Positions 1-11,996 are shown, numbered from the stretch's first letter. The stretch: DNA of 64,000 nt from Glandiceps talaboti (GCF_964340395.1 NC_135549.1:14811342-14875341); one strand, 5' to 3'. A program made the numbers and translations. The notes: generated by a model not told the origin, from the letters alone.

Positions 1-934
1 TTGTTCATCTAACACACATTCAGGTCTGCTAAAGACCCACCGCTAAAACAATAGTGGTGAAAAAAGATTTCAGTTGGCAACCAAGTGAAATCATGTGAAG
101 TGAAATCATGAAATGGCTCTTCAGAATCCAAAGTTGATGAAACTACCATTATTTCCCAGAGTAGTGCTCCTTTTCTTTTCAACAAGTGAAATAATCACTC
201 TGGAGACATTTTGACCATGATTGAAAGCTAAATTGTTCTTCATCAAGGTGAACTGCCAGTGTGTTGTATGTTGGAAATTTATACTACTTATATTTAGCAA
301 GCTGATGAATATGTTTGATATATATGTTTAATGACTGTCATACTTTAGTTTGGAATACATAGCAACGTGATTGACATAAATATGATGAATCTCAGCAGAA
401 GTACTATTATAAAGTAATATGACAGAACCCCGTGATGTGAGAGTGCAAGTGTTGTGTACTCGGGGTATTTGCACGAGTGCTTGCAGTGTTCTCTGTGCCC
501 TTAAGAAGTTAAAGTGCATCAGAAAACACTGCAAGCACAAGTACAAATACCCATGCGTACCCACACTGGAACTCACGTAGCATGGGGTTCTGTTATTATA
601 TTACATATGTTTATCCGAAAAAAATTCTGTAAAAATGACACTATGGGATTACACACTTTCATGTAGAACGAATGATCGTGTCTTCATTTGCATATTATTT
701 GCATGAAGGTATGCAATAAGGTTTTTGGTATTGCACTGCAGTGGAAATACCACTAGTATGTGTGTGCACTGGTGCAAGTAATCACTGGTATACATATGTA
801 ATAATTAGTGTACTTGTTTGATGTATTGTTATAAATACAACTGAAGACATAGAGTGAATACAAGGAGTGAAATGAATCGTGCTGAAAGTGATAATGTAAC
901 CACGTAACATATTTTTAACATCTTGGTATTTCAG
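1..934 (+). other. Intron of the SLC26-type gene
   Basis: No coding exon is recognised before the acceptor at 931-934 (tcag). Apart from an inverted-repeat element at 414-604 nothing structured is seen. The upstream exons of the transporter must lie to the left of the window. Confidence 0.6.
414..604. mobile_element. Foldback (MITE-like) element, about 190 bp
   Basis: Two imperfect inverted arms of about 85 bp face each other around a short A/T loop near 500-515. The outer ends read GTAATATGACAGAACCCC on the left and the inverse of GTAATATAATAACAGAACCCC on the right; the inner arms share TGCTTGCAGTGTT. No coding capacity. Family unknown. Confidence 0.6.
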
Positions 935-1068
935 GACGGGTACGTGAAACTTTAACTAATGGTGATTTCTATGAGAAAGTCACTAGTCTAGGACAGAAGT
1001 GTGTATTCCTGACTGTACATGATGCTGTCCTGCATGCAGTTGATGACGACAACATTATGGACCATGAG
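935..1068 (+). CDS. SLC26-type gene, penultimate coding exon
   Basis: This exon starts in phase 2 (two bases complete a codon) and ends on a full codon. It encodes VRETLTNGDFYEKVTSLG and then the STAS signature FLTVHDAVLHAV. Confidence 0.8.
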
Positions 1069-1752
1069 GTAACTTATACAAAAAATATCACTTTATCTAA
1101 ACCTTAATGATGAGTTGGATGTATGGGTTAAATGGAGGTGATCTGTTAGGGAAAGTACAATATCGTATTATCAACCAACATGCAGGGAAAGTTAAAAATG
1201 ATATATATTGCAATGACGTAAAAAGATAAAGTCCAGTCAGACTTCTTTCTGCCTTCAGTACATTTGTATTGATTACTTCTATCAACCTACATTGTAATTG
1301 TTTGGTGATCACCTTGGTAACATATTCAACTTTGAAAGCCCCACTGCACTTGACATTTTGTCCAGCCATTTTGAGGATTTCCATCAAAGGTTTATGGGAA
1401 ATCTCTTGTGATGATGTCATTTTTACTTCATTTCTTTGTCTTGTCAAAGACAAAGGTAATCAATCACCTGTCTTGTTTTAAGAAATTCTTGTTTGTATCT
1501 CTTGATTTTTTTAAAGTTGTTTATTGTCATCACAAAGTTGTTGTTATCAGTTGATGAACTTCCGTATTAATTAGCTGAGTTGTATTTCGATTTTATTTCT
1601 TTCAGATCCATGTGTCCAACACAGATGGCCAGATCAAAGCTCATATACACAATGTTGTAGAGGACCAAATTGAAAGTCTAACACCTATACCTATAGATGT
1701 ACCTATGAAAGTAGTTGCTGCCAGTGGCCCAGAGCAAGATACAGCTTTTTAA
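935..1752 (+). CDS. SLC26 family anion exchanger, C-terminal exons (partial)
   Basis: Two exons join in frame: 935-1068 and 1606-1752 (stop TAA 1750-1752). The acceptors are tcag and ttcag and the donor is GAG|gtaact. The 92-residue product contains VRETLTNGDFYEKV and FLTVHDAVLHAV, the pattern of the C-terminal half of the STAS domain of SulP/SLC26 anion exchangers, a cytoplasmic domain behind the membrane transport unit. The protein ends in DTAF, which fits a class I PDZ ligand (S/T-x-hydrophobic), as seen in some vertebrate SLC26 members that bind scaffold proteins. Transmembrane exons are outside the window, so the subfamily and substrate (sulfate, chloride, bicarbonate, oxalate) cannot be told. 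It is convergent with the lectin-domain gene at 5572. Confidence 0.8.
1606..1752 (+). CDS. SLC26-type gene, last coding exon
   Basis: The exon opens on a full codon after ttcag and encodes IHVSNTDGQIKAHIHNVVED, then a short tail ending DTAF and TAA. Confidence 0.78.
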   Translation: MHVSNTDGQIKAHIHNVVEDQIESLTPIPIDVPMKVVAASGPEQDTAF

Positions 1753-2563
1753 GATCTAGTAGAGTGATTTTGTCAAAAACTATAGATTCCCGTCATGAAA
1801 TGCAGAGACTATTAAATCACATAGGAGTGAAAACAGCTAAGACCATTGTGTCCCATGCATGACAACAGTCTGTTTTCTTGATTTAGTTGTCGGTCACCAA
1901 TTATCAGTCTGTCAATGTGTCGCCCTCAATAGTGTAGGCTTTCAATTCCTTCTTTTTTTTTGGGGGGGGGGTAGATTTGTCTTAAAACTTGTGTCACCAT
2001 TCTGTTGGGCACTATACCTAAAAGCAAAAATCCACAAAATTTCATCTTTTTTTCAATTTTAACATGTAGAATTTGTTAACTACACTTTTTTTTTACCTTG
2101 TCTATTCATATCATAACATTGTCAGAAATTATGCGGTGGATATTTGTCTTTCTTTCTACCTGTCTGTCAACTTGCATTTTTACATTTTTGTGTCTCAGTT
2201 AGTTATTTTGAGATCTTTGAAGCTGTTCATCTCTTGGTAAATAATTCAAATTTTCTAAGATTTGGATTGTAATGTCCTTGACTGTCCAAATTTTGATGTC
2301 AACTTTTACCTTTTTGGTCAATATTGGTAATTTAGAATACGAATCATCAAATTTTATTGACAATGTTTTTTGCCTTTTGAAAATATTTCTCTGTTTTTCC
2401 TGAAAAATACAAATACATTTGTATCATAAAAGTGATGTTTTGATTTCTAACCAACTTGTTGATGTATTAGCAGTTTCATTCAAAATGAACCCAACATTTC
2501 CCAAACCATGTCAGTATATTTTACTTTTCTGTTGACATTCAAAGAGTATTTCCTCTACTTGAC

Positions 2564-2569
2564 AATAAA
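2564..2569 (+). promoter_or_regulatory. Candidate polyadenylation signal AATAAA
   Basis: This is an AATAAA hexamer 812 bases after the SLC26-type stop codon. A second one lies at 4332-4337; which is used cannot be told from sequence. Confidence 0.3.
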
Positions 2570-3072
2570 ACCTTTCTCACTGAACCGTTACAATTACTTA
2601 ATGGTCGGATAACAGAATTTGTGATTCCTGCAACAAACAGGTAATTTCTCAGATATACCTGTAATGGCTTTGTACGATAATGTTATCATTTGCCTGTCTT
2701 GGTGGATGAAGAGACAATATCAGTAACTTGCCTGCCTTAATTAGTGGATCAAAACTGAAATTACAAACTCTGTACTAGAACTAGTTGATTATTTTCTTTT
2801 CCAATCTAAAACTCGTCTGTTTTTAACAAATTCATTACAGGGTTGATGTTTTCTTCATTTTTCATTCGCAATTTTATTACACCACAAAAATTGATGACAT
2901 GGATACATTGAAAATTTTTTTTAAAAAGTTTGTTTCCAATTTCCGACCGACTCTAGTTTAAACCTCCAACCATATACATTTTTGCATGTAAAAAAGGTAA
3001 CAATTTACTTCTGTTTCGGTGTACATCTTCATGCCTTTGCCTCGTCTGTAATACCTTTTTTAAAAAAATTGT

Positions 3073-3076
<4 letters not shown>

Positions 3077-3156
<80 letters not shown>
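3077..3156. repeat. (GA)n microsatellite
   Basis: About 40 uninterrupted GA dinucleotides. They create artificial open frames (Arg-Glu and Ser-Leu) on the two strands. Confidence 0.97.
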
Positions 3157-3159
<3 letters not shown>

Positions 3160-4331
3160 CCAAGTCTTTATTGGAGTTGAAGTAATTTTTAAAAATTTAA
3201 AGTAAAATGAAATAAAATTCTTACTGACCCAATTTTCTGAAGTCATGTTATCAGAAACAAATATTTATGTGAGAGAGTTATACATCTATTACATAATACA
3301 ACATGGAACAACAACTGTAAAGAAGCCAACACAGTCTGAAGATAGAAGAATCTATCAAACTTTATTAAACCTCGGTATTATTACAAATTTACATTGGTCA
3401 GATTCAAACCACGTGATCGACTTTAAATAAACTATTGCTAGTGCATCTTGAGACTATTGACTGTACATGCAAACTATTGCTCACTGGTGCCATTGCAACC
3501 ACTTGACATCATAACAGTGTTGTTTTCCAGCATTCAGCTAGCAAAGGCAAACAGTGAGATGTGGGTGAAACACGCACCTGCTCAAAAATTCATGTGCAAA
3601 TTGACTAAATGTGCACAGTAGGGACAACCAGGTTGCTATGAATAATGTCATTTCCACATTCAGAGGTTGTTAATGTATGAGATTTGGAAATAAATCATGA
3701 AATGGACATTTTTTTTATGTGGTTCACTTGGTGTATTCTTCAACAACATAGCATACTTGATTAGTGTCGGAATGAGCAATGGGTGTAATAAAGATAACAA
3801 GTTAATGACGTGCACATGTGAGCAATATCACAATTTTGCCTACCAATGAAGCTACAAGGTCTCTTTACAAAAAGCTAACCGTGTCATATCGCCTTTAAAG
3901 ACATTGTCATATTTTTGGTAAATATTTTATGCTCTTAGGCATGCAATAAAGTGTCATATTTCTGCCATTTGCTAATGTAGTATTGTTTAATGCTATTAAA
4001 AGTCGAACTAGCCAGTATAGCCACCTTTACTGAAAACTACTGTACCAGAATGAAGACTTTATGAAAAGGTATCCGTCAAAGCTCATGAGATATTTCCCTT
4101 CAAATTAAAAAAGAAATGTCAAAGTCAGTATGAGAATATTTCCAAATTTGTTGGTTGTCTGTTTATTATTCAAACCTAGTGAAATATATTACAAAATGTC
4201 TAATATCATATCATATACGTATTTCAATGTATACATAGCTTTGTGTGATTATACAGTAGCATAACTGTAATGTAGACTTTGTAAAAAAATAATAATACCA
4301 ATGTTTGTGTAGATATGGAATATTTGATACC

Positions 4332-4337
4332 AATAAA
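4332..4337 (+). promoter_or_regulatory. Candidate distal polyadenylation signal AATAAA
   Basis: An AATAAA hexamer in a T-rich context, 2.6 kb after the SLC26-type stop. It is plausible only if the 3' UTR is long. Confidence 0.2.
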
Positions 4338-4402
4338 TTCATTTCATTTTTATCAAGGATTTATCTATAGTCTGACCATAAAGTTCCATCTTTCTTTCTT
4401 AA

Positions 4403-4416
4403 CCCCCCCCCCCCCC
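4403..4416. repeat. Poly-C tract
   Basis: A run of 14 cytosines. Similar C or G runs occur near 6680, 14480, 19867, 23777, 24312 and 58432. Confidence 0.95.
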
Positions 4417-4836
4417 ATAATCCCGGTAGTCCATAGAAAATGATGGCTTGGCGTAAAAACATTACACTGTAAATCAATTCCTGCAAACCAGAACATACGT
4501 TACTGCTGACTCGACAAAATTGGCACTGTCGTAAAAAGGGCACTACTTTAAGAGGACATTGCGACGATGGCATTAAAGGTGGATATTGATTTACGACTAT
4601 GTGCAAGTCAACCAGGACAATTGTTTTACCTCCATCCTAATGCTAAATATTCTGTGCACAAGATAAAAAAAAAAGGATTAAAGAATTGAAAATGAAATGG
4701 CAGCAAAATGTAAATGATCGCTGCTTTCAATCTGCATATAAAAACTAAAAATTAAAATACATATTTAAGATTGGGAAACGTCTACTTCGTTGCAATTTTT
4801 CCTGAAACAATCTCTACATGATACTTTTTCAAGGAC

Positions 4837-4842
4837 TTTATT
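4837..4842 (-). promoter_or_regulatory. Candidate polyadenylation signal for the lectin-domain gene
   Basis: TTTATT on the + strand reads AATAAA on the - strand, about 730 bases past the lectin gene's stop codon. Confidence 0.25.
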
Positions 4843-5571
4843 TGACCCGTTGACCTGTTGTCATTGAATCAATTTAATGTCCATAATCCCTGTGTACGGA
4901 GGAGGATGTAATTTGCTATAGCTGGAAGGCACCCATCGATTTGTTTCTACTATAGTTTTTATCGTTCCTTCCAAATGACCCAAAGGGCTACTTGTCAATT
5001 CTTGTAAGACAAACACAAGGAGAGTGTATATTGTGTCCGTTTCAATGATGGATTAAACTGCCTACACAAGCCACAAATTGTCAGATTCGTTCCGTGATAA
5101 ATCACATTCATACTTAGGTGATTGTTTCTTCATTTTGGACTTTGGACAAAAAACTATCAAACACGCACAGTCCGACGGATACAATAGTTAATTACTGTCG
5201 ATAATCCCCCGTCGTCTCTGTCGGGGTGTATATGCTTTCATGTTCTAATAGTAAATATAATAGGGTGTTGTTCAAGTGTAACACTACGTGTGCGCTACTA
5301 TACATCTGGTGTTGGAATTCATTTCGGTCACTAGTCGGTGAATATCCATACTGTTCTTTGCCTCTGTCAAAGTTATGGTTGATTTGCAACTAAAAAACTC
5401 ACTACTGTGTGGTCTTCATGCATGCTAACTTTGAAGTGTAAAGTGACCAATGCCGAGGCCAACTTTCCAAACATGTAATGTAAAAGTGTTTTTTTTTTAA
5501 AGAATAAGCTTACACAAGAAAAGATCTTGCTTTTCATAGCGTTTTCAAGATCAAGTTTGGTTTATAAACCA

Positions 5572-6213
5572 TCATTTAGAATTTACGATGTCGTTTTTCT
5601 CCTTCGACACTATCAATGAAAATTGAGTGATGTCGGCTCCAAACTGCCCTGATAAACCAACAGGTTTGCTCTCCAAAACATCAAACTTGTGTTTCCTTCC
5701 TCCACCTGGTCCAATCATAAACGATCCACATTTATTGGTTTTGAATTCTATTCTCCCAATCCGGTTACCGTCTTGACTTTCCCAGACCATCAACTCTGTC
5801 AACTTTTCATCAGGTGTGAACTGGTATGTTTTACATTCCAGTCTGTGGTCACCGACTCGTGTACCTACTGTTTGGCATTGATGGTCCGTCAAAGTAGCCC
5901 ATATACCCTTTATACATTCATCACTCGCACATATGTCCAGTCGACTAAGTGACTGTCCTTGGTTATAAAGGAGAAAGGGTTTGCCACCGCTGCCTCCGGT
6001 ACTCCCTAGTATCTTGACGTCGTTGTTATTGGGGTCCATCTCTATCGACTTCTTACTGTATGACTGAAACGGTGATAAAACACATAAGCTTTTGTCCGCT
6101 GAGTTTAAATTCTCTATCAGAAATCGATCGCAGTTATTTTTGTGTAACCTGCTACCAACGGGGTCTTGAGGCGTATGGTGCAGCTCAGTGTACAGAGCAG
6201 CCCACTGATGCAT
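5572..6213 (-). CDS. Jacalin-like lectin-domain protein
   Basis: A 213-codon open frame. Residues 67-203 fit one jacalin-like lectin domain (a three-sheet beta-prism that often binds mannose-type sugars): the opening VKILGSTGGSGGKPF, the mid strand GRIEFKTNKCGSF, the glycine loop GPGGGRKHKF and the closing GLSGQFGADITQFSLIV, with Gly and Asp where the family's sugar-binding GxxxD loop sits. No signal peptide is seen. An in-frame TAA lies nine codons before the first Met. A second Met at residue 59 (6039) gives 155 aa, and a good acceptor (caccgtttcag) ends just above 6063, so the true exon may begin at 6063 and be spliced to an upstream exon. The first 50-58 residues are therefore uncertain; the domain call is firm. 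The gene is convergent with the SLC26-type gene. Confidence 0.72.
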   Translation of the reverse strand: MHQWAALYTELHHTPQDPVGSRLHKNNCDRFLIENLNSADKSLCVLSPFQSYSKKSIEMDPNNNDVKILGSTGGSGGKPFLLYNQGQSLSRLDICASDECIKGIWATLTDHQCQTVGTRVGDHRLECKTYQFTPDEKLTELMVWESQDGNRIGRIEFKTNKCGSFMIGPGGGRKHKFDVLESKPVGLSGQFGADITQFSLIVSKEKNDIVNSK

Positions 6214-7419
6214 ACCTGATGCGGTTTTTAGCGTACTTTACACCATACCCCTTAGTACAAGTCTAAACAATTTACCATAGTCTTTTTAAACTCTTAAAAC
6301 ATTCATTTCTTTGACATGCATTGTACCATTCCAAGACAAATTGGATCTCTAGATCGGTCCTTCGGGGCGGGCTTTCTGCCAGGAATCGTCCATTCACTAC
6401 AACCAAAGATCGACTCTTCTATCGTAACGTCTTGAGTCATGACTATTGATTTAGAAGCTTTAGTGAAATACAAAAGAGAGCAGCTGAATCAATGCCAGAT
6501 ATTCCCCACCTTTTCATTTTTTTTCATTCGCAATAACGAAAAAGACTAAAAGTGAAAACTTTACCTTCTTCTCTATTCCCCAACTTATCTTGCTATATGC
6601 CTTCACATTAGCACTCGTTTCTTAGCAATGATTCATCTTTTTGTACTACATGTAGTAGTAACATCACAGCCTATTGTACCCCCCCCCCCGTGACTAGTAT
6701 ATTGAATTACATCGCATCGCATCGCAATGCGCTAATCTGCTAAATCACAATGTATTGAAGTCTATCATATCATATTCTAACATGATTTTTTTATGTTGTA
6801 ATTTATATCCTACGTGACGCAACCATGGCAACGGATATTATAACTTCATCGGCAGAATGCAATAGTAGAGACTAGCCGCAGTTGTGTGGGATCCCTGCCA
6901 TTACAATTATTTTCTGCTATTACATGTACTGTGTGTTTAATTTGTAGGAAAATGAATATAAATCATATAATAACGCGAGTTCAACCGACAAGTACTGTAA
7001 ATAGACGTTACTAAATATTTATGATTCTACTCACACTTTTTGTGACTATCATATTTTGTATCAAATTTTTATATCCATTCAATCATACTGTCAATGCGTG
7101 TTTTTCCCCCCGTCAAATTAACATATATAGGGCCACCATCCGCGCAGTCGTATCCAGTCATTGAGAACTATATTGAGTGGTGAAAAGGTTTGAAATTAAT
7201 ACTAACTTTGACCTCCGAGGTAGGGAAAAGTTAACGATCTCTGGCTACATGTGCACATGCTGTCACCACCTGCAACTTCATTGACGAATCAGAGATCTCT
7301 ATCTAAATTGCGATTGAAAACTCCCATAGTCGACACGTTGTCGCAATCAAGCGCTGTTGATTACAGAGAGTAGTTTCGTTTGTATGATAAATAACACGTG
7401 GTAATAAAATCCAAACCTG

Positions 7420-7559
<140 letters not shown>

Positions 7560-9163
7560 CTAAGTTTCAGTCGTATCGGGTCTAGTTTGAAGGCCGTCTA
7601 TTAAGTGTAACACTTTAACAGTATGTATGAGTTTTGATACAAAGTCACAGTTTTTAGAGTTAAGAAAATTAGATGAACCCATTAGAAAAAAGTTATAAAA
7701 TACCATTTTCCTGATCTTGAGACCTAAAGGAGAAATATGACGGCGACTGTGATCAGATGACGCAAGTGCATTGGCGCATGGCGCATGGAAAAAAATAAAG
7801 TATACCAATTCGACTTTTCTCTTTCATGTTATAACACCTGTAAAGTCTTCAACATAGTACTATTATAAAGTTTGTCTTTGGGGATAATGGGAGTTGAAAT
7901 CATGATGAAACTGATTTCTTACATGTAAAAGTTGCTCCCTCTTTTATGGTGATTTTTTCCACGGACATACATGTATGTACTATAGTCTACGATAATTTCG
8001 GTTTGTTTAACGCATAGCCACTAGCCCAGCAACTTGTTATTGTGTTATTATCTCAAGAAGCTCTCTACAAGTGTCTACACCAAAGTGCATTGAGATAGTG
8101 ACACCTACTACATATAACGCTCCGAAATTGCCGAGTCACTCATACTTCAGACCACCATGTCTAAAGCTCATGCAGTGTGTCGTGTTGATAGTTCGTTATC
8201 CTCAGATAGTCCCAGATCTAGGTCATGATAAGGACATTGTTTTTGTACTACTCTGTTTGTGGAGGGTATATACTCTGATAAACGTCTCTGATCATGTGGG
8301 CATACGTACGAATTCACAATTTTAGAATAACGTTTCCATTGCAAATAGGGCCATTAGGCCTATGTCATTCCGTGTTACAAGTCAGAGACTTGAAATTTCC
8401 CCTCTAAGTAAAAATATACAATATTGATTTCCCCCAGTAGTTGGTCTGAGGGTATATTGTACGATATGTGTCTGGAATAGACCTTATACTCTTCTCGAAT
8501 CATGTGCGTGTTGACTGATAGGCTGGCATGACACAGATCGAGTATGAGGCTATGACGTCGAGGGGAAGTATAGAGAAAACCGACTTATGACGTGCATAGC
8601 CATGACGAGTATTGTTATATTGTCCACTCAGGGCAACAAGGGGAACCAAAATAGACTTACTAAGTGGTATATTTGTTGACCTACTTTCGCTTAAATGGAA
8701 AAAAAAATAAAACGAAGTGACCTTAAACACATCCCCACATAAACGCATCTCCATACTTACCCACACATGCATACATAATATATACATACACAAATATAAC
8801 TGCCCACATTAGCAAAACACAACCTATTTTGGATGCAAACACTTTCAAACAAAATAAAAGGTAACAGGTATATACATTGTACATGTATTCATTAATAACT
8901 CGTTTATTCCCTAATTCATACAAATTACAAATGTAAGCTTTCTGCTTTCTGAAATTAAAAACTTGTTTCTATCATTGCAATTGTCATTAAATTGATCATG
9001 CCACCGATACTAACAAAACAAAATGCTGCGTAAGTCATTGATAGAAAGGGTGACTAAATGAGACAAAAGGAGATATATTGTGTGTACCTTTGTCAATCAT
9101 ATACACAAAGAATCATTCATGCAAAATTTTAATCATGATAGTTTAAACCACATCTATCCAATA

Positions 9164-9407
9164 GGGAACTTGCAAACCCGCCATGTTGAATATTGCATCA
9201 TGGGAAATGTGATAATAAATACTAATCAATTAGTATTGTAAACAATGTTGATACATTGTTGGTAACCACAAATCATCAATTCATAGTTACCCTGACCATT
9301 GTGGGAGATTAATTTTATCAGTAGCTCCAGATTAGCTATTACAATAACCACAGATAATCCCATAGTCCTTTGCACCTGAGCATGCTCAGTCTGGATTGCA
9401 AGTTCCC
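9164..9407 (+). mobile_element. TA-flanked MITE, copy 1 (244 bp)
   Basis: Perfect 12-bp terminal inverted repeats (GGGAACTTGCAA and TTGCAAGTTCCC) are bordered on both sides by TA (9162-9163, 9408-9409). A second copy in the opposite orientation lies at 24630-24874. TA target duplication with short inverted ends and no coding capacity fits a mariner/Tc1-type MITE. Confidence 0.85.
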
Positions 9408-10159
9408 TAATCAGTGTCATAGAAATAGGGAATTATGTTTATAGCAAAATGAGCATGGACAAAATATGCCCTATGTGGATACTTGTACACACAATTGTAT
9501 CCTACATTTATAATAAACTTTCTGTATTAGGGTGAGTAAATTGTTCCAAAACACATCTTGATAAATTCGTGACTAACATTTCATCATTATTACTGGCACT
9601 TGCAGTCTTTGTAGCTCAGCGGCTAAATGTTACACTGTCTTCTTGGAGTTTTCATATGATTGATTGGTATGATATGATTGGTTTTAAAAAAATATAATTT
9701 CGCCTGGTTGTAAGGGAGAGATACATCTATGTTACATAACATGTATAAGCCTTGAATGATAGACAATTTCATACAAGGAGTTATCTGCTTTTACTTGACT
9801 AAGTCTTGCTTTCTTTTCAGAAATATATGCTCGTCAATTTTGTGTTTGAATGAGTCCTTGTAAATACCTGCAAATTATAACTATGAAAGAATGCACATAT
9901 TCAAAGTAGAACTACTATCGATCGTAGCAGCCATTTTCCCCAAACTACATAGGACTAGTAGATAGTGTTTCCAGACAACGCAACTACCACATGTAAGTGT
10001 ATGCACCCTGGTGTTTAGTGCTGAAAGTTTCAGTGTATTAAACTTCAACGTATGTCACTGTTGTAGGAAATATAGAGGCAAAGATTCTAGTAATCTATCA
10101 GCACCTATGTAAAAGCATTTTCGTTCTACAACCTCTTCCGAATTCAACAACCTATAGGT

Positions 10160-10963
10160 TTACTCTGTTTTATGGATGCTTTGTTTTTGTGTATCGACAT
10201 TATAGAAGAATCTACAAACAAAGTGAATCTGTAAAATGTCACAAACTTTGGACCAAAAATGTCCTGTCAAGTATTGAAATATCTTGTATTGGGCTAAGTA
10301 ATGATCTGACAGTTTCAGACCCACAAAACCTGCACAACTCAGTACCGCGTACAGGAATACAAAAATGTTATCTTTGACATTGTGCTTTTGGTGAACTCGA
10401 ACAACACTTAGAACAGCTGATATAATTAACACACCGAGGGCAAGATCAAATCCACGAGGATGGAGTAGATTCAGCAAATAAATGACAACTGATAACGACA
10501 TAGTAACAACTGTCTTGCGTGTATTCCACCCTTCTGTAATGTAGCTGCCCCATACTGTAACCCAGGCAAAGAAGGGGAAAGTTAACCACTGATCCAATAT
10601 CGCCCAGCGATGGGACTGTGTAGCAATTCTTTGATATTGTACGATTCCATAAAACACGGCCTGCCATGAAAATACAAAATACATGTATTTTTCTCTGTTG
10701 CCGAAATTTCTTCCTTGGTGCTTGGAAATTGAATACAACCAATGTATACCAACTATACAATATCCAACATTCACTATAGAATTAGCTGGCATCTTCAACC
10801 ACTCCGGTAGTTTGATGAAGCCCCAGTCGGGATTCTCTTGTTCGGCGTAATATTCATATCCCACTTCCGTATGTGCATCGTCAAACATCCCTCGCAGTAC
10901 CAACATACAAAGCACAGTTACAGGAATGACGACGTGAAAGAACGACTCTATGATGACTCCCAT
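10160..10963 (-). CDS. TMEM187: Transmembrane protein 187
   Basis: An intronless 267-codon frame encoding a polytopic membrane protein. Hydrophobic segments lie at about residues 8-24, 58-78, 93-111, 124-142, 151-168, 172-189 and 199-217. The recognisable family pattern includes GMFDDAHTEVGYEYYAE (25-41), AILDQWLTFPFFAW (121-134), LLHPRGFDLALGV (166-178), LSCAGFVGLKLSDHYLAQ (208-225) and LTGHFWSKVCDILQIHF (232-248), which matches vertebrate TMEM187 as I know it. Molecular function is not established for the family. The human gene also has an uninterrupted coding region and lies next to HCFC1 in divergent orientation, as here. The start Met at 10963 immediately precedes the first membrane segment. 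Confidence 0.88.
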   Translation of the reverse strand: MGVIIESFFHVVIPVTVLCMLVLRGMFDDAHTEVGYEYYAEQENPDWGFIKLPEWLKMPANSIVNVGYCIVGIHWLYSISKHQGRNFGNREKYMYFVFSWQAVFYGIVQYQRIATQSHRWAILDQWLTFPFFAWVTVWGSYITEGWNTRKTVVTMSLSVVIYLLNLLHPRGFDLALGVLIISAVLSVVRVHQKHNVKDNIFVFLYAVLSCAGFVGLKLSDHYLAQYKIFQYLTGHFWSKVCDILQIHFVCRFFYNVDTQKQSIHKTE

Positions 10964-11988
10964 TTTAAATTGCTGTTCGTGATTGACTGCTCACTTCCGC
11001 GATGTAGGCCTAGCACCACTGCTTTATACTGGCAAATGAATAATAAAAATATGACACGCTGTGTACATGTGTGCGATTGCTCGCAGAAAACTGTACTCCG
11101 TTTTTGAGCTACTCAACCAATTTTTGCAATCATATGGAAGACGATGCAACGCAGCCAGATAATGCAGACCCCTTTTATTTTGGTCTGAGGTCACCAAGCA
11201 TTGTTTCACAGTAGACTGAGAACACACTGCAATGATTGGCCAATCTTCACATGTATCCGCCCTCTTCAATTTACATAAATAATATCCCAACAAACCTTTG
11301 CCCTCGAACTCACACACCGATAGAGGACACATCGATCACAAAATAATCTGCCTGCATGATGAACTGTCTTGAATAAAAACACTCATGGTGATTTTTCCTA
11401 TGAATATATCTTACAGATTCAAGCATTAAAAAATGCAAATTCGATTTACCTGCAAAACACACCTGCAGTGCCGGTGACCAGTACTAGCGCGTCGCTACCC
11501 TGGAGAATCGCCATGTTGAAATGTTGATTACATCCGGGTATTTTACTAATTATAGCAAAATGCCATTGATTTAGCGAGAACATGGCGAAAAGGAATGATG
11601 ATTTAACTAGAAATCGTTGTATATTAGGTCTTTTCGGGGTTTAGTATTATAAAATGTACCCAATGTTCAAAAGAACAATAAATATACATGACTAGAGATC
11701 TTATATTACTTGGCCCCGCCCACGGAAGACTTTTCGACCTTGTTCGCAAATCGATGACAAATATTTAGGATTTTCATTGCACGAAAGTGTTATAACTGTC
11801 AAAGCAATTACACAATCAATGTTAAAACATAAATTCATTGTGAAAAATTTGATTAATTTTGATCCGGTGACATTTGTTATGCTTTTTAAAAACCTTTTAT
11901 GAATGATGGGCTGGGACTGAGGTAACGGAATGTTGACAGCATCCGGGCTCTGTAGATTGCACCCCCAGCATTGTGGGTAGGAACCAAG
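10964..11988. promoter_or_regulatory. Shared TMEM187/HCFC1 intergenic region, likely bidirectional promoter
   Basis: The start codons of two divergent genes are only 1025 bases apart, so both promoters must lie here or in first introns. CpG dinucleotides are visibly more frequent around 11470-11520 and 11940-12070 than in the AT-rich surroundings. ATGGCG cores occur at 11507-11512 (- strand) and 11582-11587 (+). No TATA box stands out. Open frames inside this stretch have no recognisable content. Confidence 0.6.
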
Positions 11989-11996
11989 ATGGCGGC
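11986..11996 (+). promoter_or_regulatory. YY1-like site overlapping the HCFC1 start codon
   Basis: AAGATGGCGGC is the classical YY1 consensus and contains the HCFC1 initiator ATG (11989-11991). YY1 sites commonly sit at or just after the start codon of housekeeping genes. Confidence 0.6.

Larger units (their letters stand above)
1753..5571. other. 3' flank of the SLC26-type gene and intergenic DNA
   Basis: No convincing exon on either strand. The stretch is AT-rich and holds a GA microsatellite (3077-3156), a C tract (4403-4416) and possible polyadenylation signals for both flanking genes. The short open frames here lack family motifs and splice context. Confidence 0.6.

Noticed and set aside
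1097-1481. Overlapping 118- and 70-codon frames in the SLC26 intron
   Set aside because: They lie between two phase-matched exons and show no conserved motif.
9601-9660. tRNA-like sequence GTAGCTCAGCGGCTAAATG
   Set aside because: It resembles a D-arm/box A, but no anticodon arm, box B or acceptor pairing follows.
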